From assembly GCA_028872685.1 (NCBI GenBank), contig JAPKEI010000094.1, positions 1 through 9,172 on the forward strand: a stretch of DNA of 9,172 bases, given 5' to 3'. The number at the start of each line of letters is the position of its first letter. The stretch's first letter is position 1. Shown one piece after another: positions 6,264-9,172 of the stretch. The notes beneath the pieces were generated by a model, which saw nothing but the letters and a program-made list of their open reading frames with translations, had not been told where the DNA came from and ran no database searches. The position numbers and the translations under genes are program-made. The DNA comes from Verrucomicrobiota bacterium (GTDB taxonomy: Bacteria > Verrucomicrobiota > Verrucomicrobiia > Limisphaerales > UBA1100).

Positions 6264-7055
6264 TTATTCAGAAATGGTTTCGGAGGTGTCCGCCAAAGGC
6301 ACGGCGGCCTCCAATCCGTCATCCCCCTCGCCTTCGGTAATCATAATTTCGCCGAAGGCATCGCCTTGTGTGATTTTTATTTGCCGCAATCGAATCAATT
6401 CCAACATCGCTAAAAATGTGGCCACCACTTCGCCCCGACTGGCGGCCTCGGCGAATAGCTCGGCGAAGTTAAACGATTGCCCCGCAAGAATGCGCTCGCG
6501 GATGCCGGTGATTTTTTCCGCCACGGTAAATTGTTCGTCGTAAATTTCGCCGCCATCGGCATTGCGTTCCTCCACGCGTTTGATGACATCGTTCACCGCG
6601 TTGATGAGGTCGAAGATGCTCACCTCCACGCGCGGGCCGCGATCCTCGGGCATCTCGAACGATTGCTTCGCGGGCAGGCGCGGGTAGACGTCCTCCTGCC
6701 GATGCTCGAGCGTTTCGAGCTTGTCGGCGGCGTCCTTAAATTTTTTGTACTCGACCAGTTTGCGGATGAGTTCCCAGCGCGGATCCTCGCCTTCATCGTC
6801 ATCCTCCGCCTGCACTTGTTGATCCACCGGCAGCAGTTCCTTGCTTTTGATGTAAACCAGCGTGCTGGCCATCACGAGAAATTCGCCGGCAATCTCGATG
6901 TCAAACTCGCGCATCAAGTCCACGTACTCGATGAACTCGCGCGCGATCTTCGTGAGGTTTACCTCATAGATGTCCACCTCCTCCTTCTTTACCAAATAAA
7001 GAAGGAGATCCATCGGCCCCTCGAACACCTCGAATTTGACTTTATAGTCCGCCAT
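6264..7055 (-). CDS. scpA: Segregation and condensation protein A (kleisin)
   Basis: ScpA is the kleisin subunit that bridges the two SMC heads and binds the ScpB dimer. At 263 residues it has normal length. The N-terminal SMC-neck-binding part has the signature 'FEGPMDLLLYL' (11-21) and 'AGEFLVMASTLVYIKSKELL' (56-75). An acidic linker (84-92) follows, and the C-terminal winged helix that contacts the SMC head includes 'ATFLAMLELIRLRQIKI' (212-228). It is the first gene of a four-gene cluster with scpB, pheA and kdsD. The ATG at 7055 has no Shine-Dalgarno, but a promoter-like pair ends about 15 bases upstream. The smc gene is not in the window. Confidence 0.96.
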   Translation of the reverse strand: MADYKVKFEVFEGPMDLLLYLVKKEEVDIYEVNLTKIAREFIEYVDLMREFDIEIAGEFLVMASTLVYIKSKELLPVDQQVQAEDDDEGEDPRWELIRKLVEYKKFKDAADKLETLEHRQEDVYPRLPAKQSFEMPEDRGPRVEVSIFDLINAVNDVIKRVEERNADGGEIYDEQFTVAEKITGIRERILAGQSFNFAELFAEAASRGEVVATFLAMLELIRLRQIKITQGDAFGEIMITEGEGDDGLEAAVPLADTSETISE

Positions 7056-7069
7056 AAAAAGCGGCGCAC

Positions 7070-7098
7070 ACCATAAACCCAGCCCGCCGCGATGGCAA
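7070..7098 (-). promoter_or_regulatory. Candidate promoter of the scpA-scpB-pheA-kdsD operon
   Basis: On the minus strand, TTGCCA (7098-7093, 5 of 6) and TATGGT (7075-7070, 4 of 6) are separated by exactly 17 bases. The start of transcription would be near 7063, giving a leader of about eight bases before the scpA ATG. No other good pair is seen in the 94-base divergent spacer. Confidence 0.4.
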
Positions 7099-7149
7099 AC
7101 CGAAGGTGTTCACAGTGGACGCCGGCGGCCGCGCGCGCCAAACTCATCC

Positions 7150-8007
7150 GTGCACGTGATCACCGATGAACGCTGCCTCGGCTACTCGCAGCCAGGCCAT
7201 CCCGAGCGGCCGCAGCGCGTGGCTGGCACGCTGGCGCTCCTGCGCGAGCAGCGCGAAATCGAAATCATCTGGGAAGAACCGCTCGCGGTGACCGATGAAG
7301 CCATCGCCCGCGCGCACGAGCAGGCGCACCTACAACGCATCGCCAACCCCGACGGGCCCTTGGACGGCGACACGCCCGACTACCCGGAAATCGACGCTCA
7401 CGCACGGCGCTCCATCGGCGGCGGACTGCGCGCGCTGGAACTCGCCCGCGAAGGCAAACCCAACTTCTCCCTTCTCCGCCCGCCCGGCCATCACGCTACG
7501 CGGGATCAGGCGATGGGCTTTTGTTATTTTAACAGCATCGCTATTACCGCGCTGGCCGCGCGCGCCGCCGGTGTGGAGAAAGTAGCCGTGTTCGATTTCG
7601 ACGTGCACCACGGCAACGGCACTGAGGACATCCTGCGCACCGTGGAGGGCACCGCATTTTTTTCCATCCACCAACACCCCGCCTACCCCGGCACTGGCCA
7701 GAAGAGTTTTGATAATTGCCACAACTACACCGTCCCGCCCGACACCCCCAATGATGGCTGGCGCAAAACCGCCAGCACGGCACTGGCCGACCTTAAAAAA
7801 TTCAATCCCGACCTCCTTTGCGTTTCCGCCGGTTTCGATGCCTACAAGCGCGACCCGCTTTGCCAGCAACAACTCGAGGTGGAAGACTTCACTTGGATCG
7901 CCCGGCAACTGCGCCAGCTTAACAAACCTCAAGCCAACCTCCTCGAAGGCGGCTACAGCAGTGACTTGCCCAAACTCATCCTCGCTTACCTGAAAGGACT
8001 CGCCTGA
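7150..8007 (+). CDS. Histone deacetylase / acetylpolyamine amidohydrolase family enzyme
   Basis: This is a zinc-dependent amidohydrolase of the arginase-deacetylase fold that removes acetyl groups from lysine or polyamine amides. Bacterial members act on acetylpolyamines, acetylated proteins or unknown substrates; AcuC is one branch. At 285 residues it is a compact form. It shows 'GHPERPQRV' (16-24), the His dyad H114-H115 in 'RPPGHHA', 'GFCYFNSIA' (123-131), the zinc ligands D151 and H153 in 'FDFDVHHGNGTED', the third ligand D230 in 'SAGFDAYKRDP', and the catalytic-loop 'EGGY' with Y269. The start is a GTG at 7150 (a second GTG is at 7156); no ATG fits, and family members begin almost directly with this strand. 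There is no Shine-Dalgarno, and no promoter is clear in the GC-rich upstream stretch (about 7119-7140). It is divergent from scpA and has no neighbour that hints at its substrate. Confidence 0.93.
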   Translation: MHVITDERCLGYSQPGHPERPQRVAGTLALLREQREIEIIWEEPLAVTDEAIARAHEQAHLQRIANPDGPLDGDTPDYPEIDAHARRSIGGGLRALELAREGKPNFSLLRPPGHHATRDQAMGFCYFNSIAITALAARAAGVEKVAVFDFDVHHGNGTEDILRTVEGTAFFSIHQHPAYPGTGQKSFDNCHNYTVPPDTPNDGWRKTASTALADLKKFNPDLLCVSAGFDAYKRDPLCQQQLEVEDFTWIARQLRQLNKPQANLLEGGYSSDLPKLILAYLKGLA

Positions 8008-8056
8008 GCACTCTATGCGTTGGGCGAAAGCGGATATTCGCCGCCGCCGCCCCCTC

Positions 8057-8072
8057 CGCCTTAAATAAGGCG
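8057..8072. repeat. Perfect inverted repeat in the convergent spacer
   Basis: CGCCTTA and its exact complement flank two bases (AA) at 8064-8065. As RNA it would fold into a six-pair stem with a four-base loop. It lies 49 bases after the deacetylase stop, so it could end transcription on the plus strand, but no U-run follows; the next bases are GAC repeats. Confidence 0.5.
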
Positions 8073-8091
8073 ACGATGACGACGACGACGC

Positions 8092-8109
8092 CCACCGCCG
8101 AAGCGGTGG
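8092..8109 (-). terminator. Hairpin with UUCG tetraloop after the serine hydrolase gene
   Basis: A perfect seven-pair stem (CCACCGC against GCGGTGG) encloses four bases. Read on the minus strand, the loop is TTCG closed by C-G, the extra-stable cUUCGg tetraloop. It begins 13 bases after the serine hydrolase TAG stop. No U-tract follows, so it is not a textbook intrinsic terminator; it may act as a weak terminator or protect the mRNA 3' end. On the plus strand the loop would be CGAA. Confidence 0.4.
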
Positions 8110-8122
8110 ATTGAAAAGAGCA

Positions 8123-9172
8123 CTACTTCCCGCTAGCCAACCGCAGGCGTTTAAAAAACTCGGTGTTGAAAGTGTTGCCGGGTTGATCCCCAAGCCGGGT
8201 AATGACCAGTTGGTGAGTGGGTAAGACATACAACCGCCGGCCAAGTTTGCCCTGGGCGGCGTACATGTCTTTTGGGGCAGAAGGTGTCAGGCGGCCTTGT
8301 CTCTTTTGGCCGTTTCCCCGGGCGACGAATGGGCCGCCATTGAGCCACCAGAGATAACCGTAGGAAGGGTTGAGTTTTTGGGAAGGCGAGATGGCGGCCT
8401 TGAGGTAGGCTTTGTCTTCGATCACGTTATTCTTTTCCCAGTTGCCATTGGCCAACATGAGGATGCCAAAACGCGCCAGGTCGCGCGCAGTGGTGGCAAG
8501 GCCATATTTGTTGGCCACAATTCCACCGCGCTCAGACCACGGTCGCTTGGCCCAGCGCGAATCCTTCATGCCAAGGGGGCCGGTGAGCCATTTTTTTGTC
8601 AGGATATTGGCCTCCATCTTGGCGGCCTTGGAAACGCAGGTGAGGGATCTTGAATAGGCGGTGGTATTGTAGAACCACTTGGTGCCGGCAGGCGCCTCAT
8701 ATTGCAGGCGGGTGTCCAGACCGCTATTCATGCTGATGAGATGAGTGATGGTGATCTTGGCCTCGGCAGTGGCGGGTGCCTTGGACCAGCCTTTGCCGAG
8801 GTGCTTGTGCACGGGGTCAGTAATCTTAAGTAAACCCTTGTGCTGGGCGATCCCCACCAGCATGGCCGTGACGCTCTTTTGGGCGGAGGCCACATCCTCG
8901 ATTGCGCGGCCCTTGGCGTCCTTGCCTAGGCGCATATGGAAATAGGGATTAGGTTTTCCGGCAGCGGTTTTTTCCTTGGGATCCAGAGGCCAATATTGTT
9001 CGGCGAGAATGCGGCCGCGGTAAAGGATCACTACGCCTGATGATTTATTTTTGCCGGCATAATCCATGAGCTCCTTGAGCTTGGCAGGGTTCCAGCCGAT
9101 CTTGGCTGGATCAATCTTCTCCCACTGCCCCTTGGCCGGTGGGAAATAAAGGGGAGCGTCCTTCTTGGCGGC
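8123..9172 (-). CDS. Class C beta-lactamase-like serine hydrolase (N-terminus beyond window)
   Basis: The visible part is 349 residues, open through the right edge; the frame continues upstream of the ATG at 9067 with conserved-looking sequence ('LYFPPAKGQWEKI', 'IGWN'), so that ATG is internal and the start and probable signal peptide lie past 9172. The fold is the beta-lactamase/penicillin-binding-protein-like serine hydrolase (PF00144 type). Ser96 and Lys99 (visible numbering) form the S-x-x-K motif in 'SAQKSVTAMLVG'. 'HLISMNSGLD' matches the usual 'HLLTHTSGL'. The second motif, normally Y-x-N, appears as Y-N-T at Y168 ('FYNTTAYSRS'). Near the end 'QGKLGRRLYVLPTHQLVIT' fits the region of the third motif. 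Such enzymes include esterases, D-aminopeptidases and peptidoglycan-related hydrolases; true beta-lactam resistance is unlikely. It is convergent with the deacetylase gene and followed by the hairpin at 8092-8109. Confidence 0.92.
   Translation of the reverse strand, partial: AAKKDAPLYFPPAKGQWEKIDPAKIGWNPAKLKELMDYAGKNKSSGVVILYRGRILAEQYWPLDPKEKTAAGKPNPYFHMRLGKDAKGRAIEDVASAQKSVTAMLVGIAQHKGLLKITDPVHKHLGKGWSKAPATAEAKITITHLISMNSGLDTRLQYEAPAGTKWFYNTTAYSRSLTCVSKAAKMEANILTKKWLTGPLGMKDSRWAKRPWSERGGIVANKYGLATTARDLARFGILMLANGNWEKNNVIEDKAYLKAAISPSQKLNPSYGYLWWLNGGPFVARGNGQKRQGRLTPSAPKDMYAAQGKLGRRLYVLPTHQLVITRLGDQPGNTFNTEFFKRLRLASGK

Noticed and set aside
7330..8244. Long minus-strand open frame (304 codons) opposite the deacetylase
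   Set aside because: It covers a clear deacetylase gene with all catalytic motifs and runs through the spacer into the end of the serine hydrolase gene. Its translation shows no recognisable domain, and GC-rich DNA often leaves such antisense frames open.
8123..9172. Antibiotic-resistance beta-lactamase
   Set aside because: The overall motifs match the broad serine hydrolase family, but the second motif deviates and the secreted esterase/peptidase type is far more common in such genomes; nothing in the context suggests resistance.
1..9172. CRISPR array, transposon ends, tRNA, rRNA or phage genes
   Set aside because: Reading both strands gave no regularly spaced direct repeats of suitable length, no transposase or integrase, and no structural RNA signature.

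Overview
The window reads as ordinary chromosomal DNA from a Gram-negative bacterium. My best guess is Verrucomicrobiota or another PVC-group lineage, probably aquatic. That placement is an inference from the mix of genes (scpAB joined to pheA and kdsD, a secreted beta-lactamase-type serine hydrolase, a secreted esterase, a lipoprotein and a DUF4177-like protein) and from the weak Shine-Dalgarno signals; no marker gene here proves it. An outer membrane is implied by kdsD (Kdo/LPS synthesis) and by the lipoprotein. Coding density is very high, no gap exceeds about 115 bases, and I see no tRNA, rRNA, insertion sequence, phage gene or CRISPR array.

Layout from left to right. (1) Bases 1-1044, minus strand: the N-terminal 163 residues of a CPA1-type Na+/H+ antiporter that runs off the left edge, preceded by a methionine-rich FmdB-type zinc-ribbon protein. 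(2) Bases 1130-2275, plus strand, divergent from FmdB: a probable lipoprotein with ten MORN_2/YwqK-like repeats of about 24 residues and a C-terminal domain resembling BamE/SmpA. (3) Bases 2276-3351, minus strand: a secreted alpha/beta hydrolase and a small exported DUF4177-like protein. The hydrolase and lipoprotein stop codons abut with no spacer. (4) Bases 3438-7055, minus strand: a tight cluster transcribed scpA, scpB, pheA, kdsD. It joins chromosome condensation (the kleisin and winged-helix partners of SMC), phenylalanine synthesis (chorismate mutase/prephenate dehydratase) and Kdo precursor synthesis (arabinose-5-phosphate isomerase). (5) Bases 7150-8007, plus strand, divergent from scpA: a class II-like histone deacetylase/acetylpolyamine amidohydrolase family enzyme. 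(6) Bases 8008-8122: a short convergent spacer with two perfect inverted repeats and trinucleotide runs. (7) Bases 8123-9172, minus strand: a class C beta-lactamase-like serine hydrolase whose N-terminus lies beyond the right edge.

The housekeeping cluster in (4) is the functional core and was probably inherited vertically. The other genes are envelope or metabolic accessories with no obvious joint pathway. I did not find a convincing new defence, mobile or RNA system. The points most worth a second look are the strictly periodic repeat lipoprotein, the near-leaderless promoter geometry seen at three starts, the identical TAACGATG junctions in the scp operon, the zero-spacer convergent stops, and the hairpin-rich spacer at 8008-8122.
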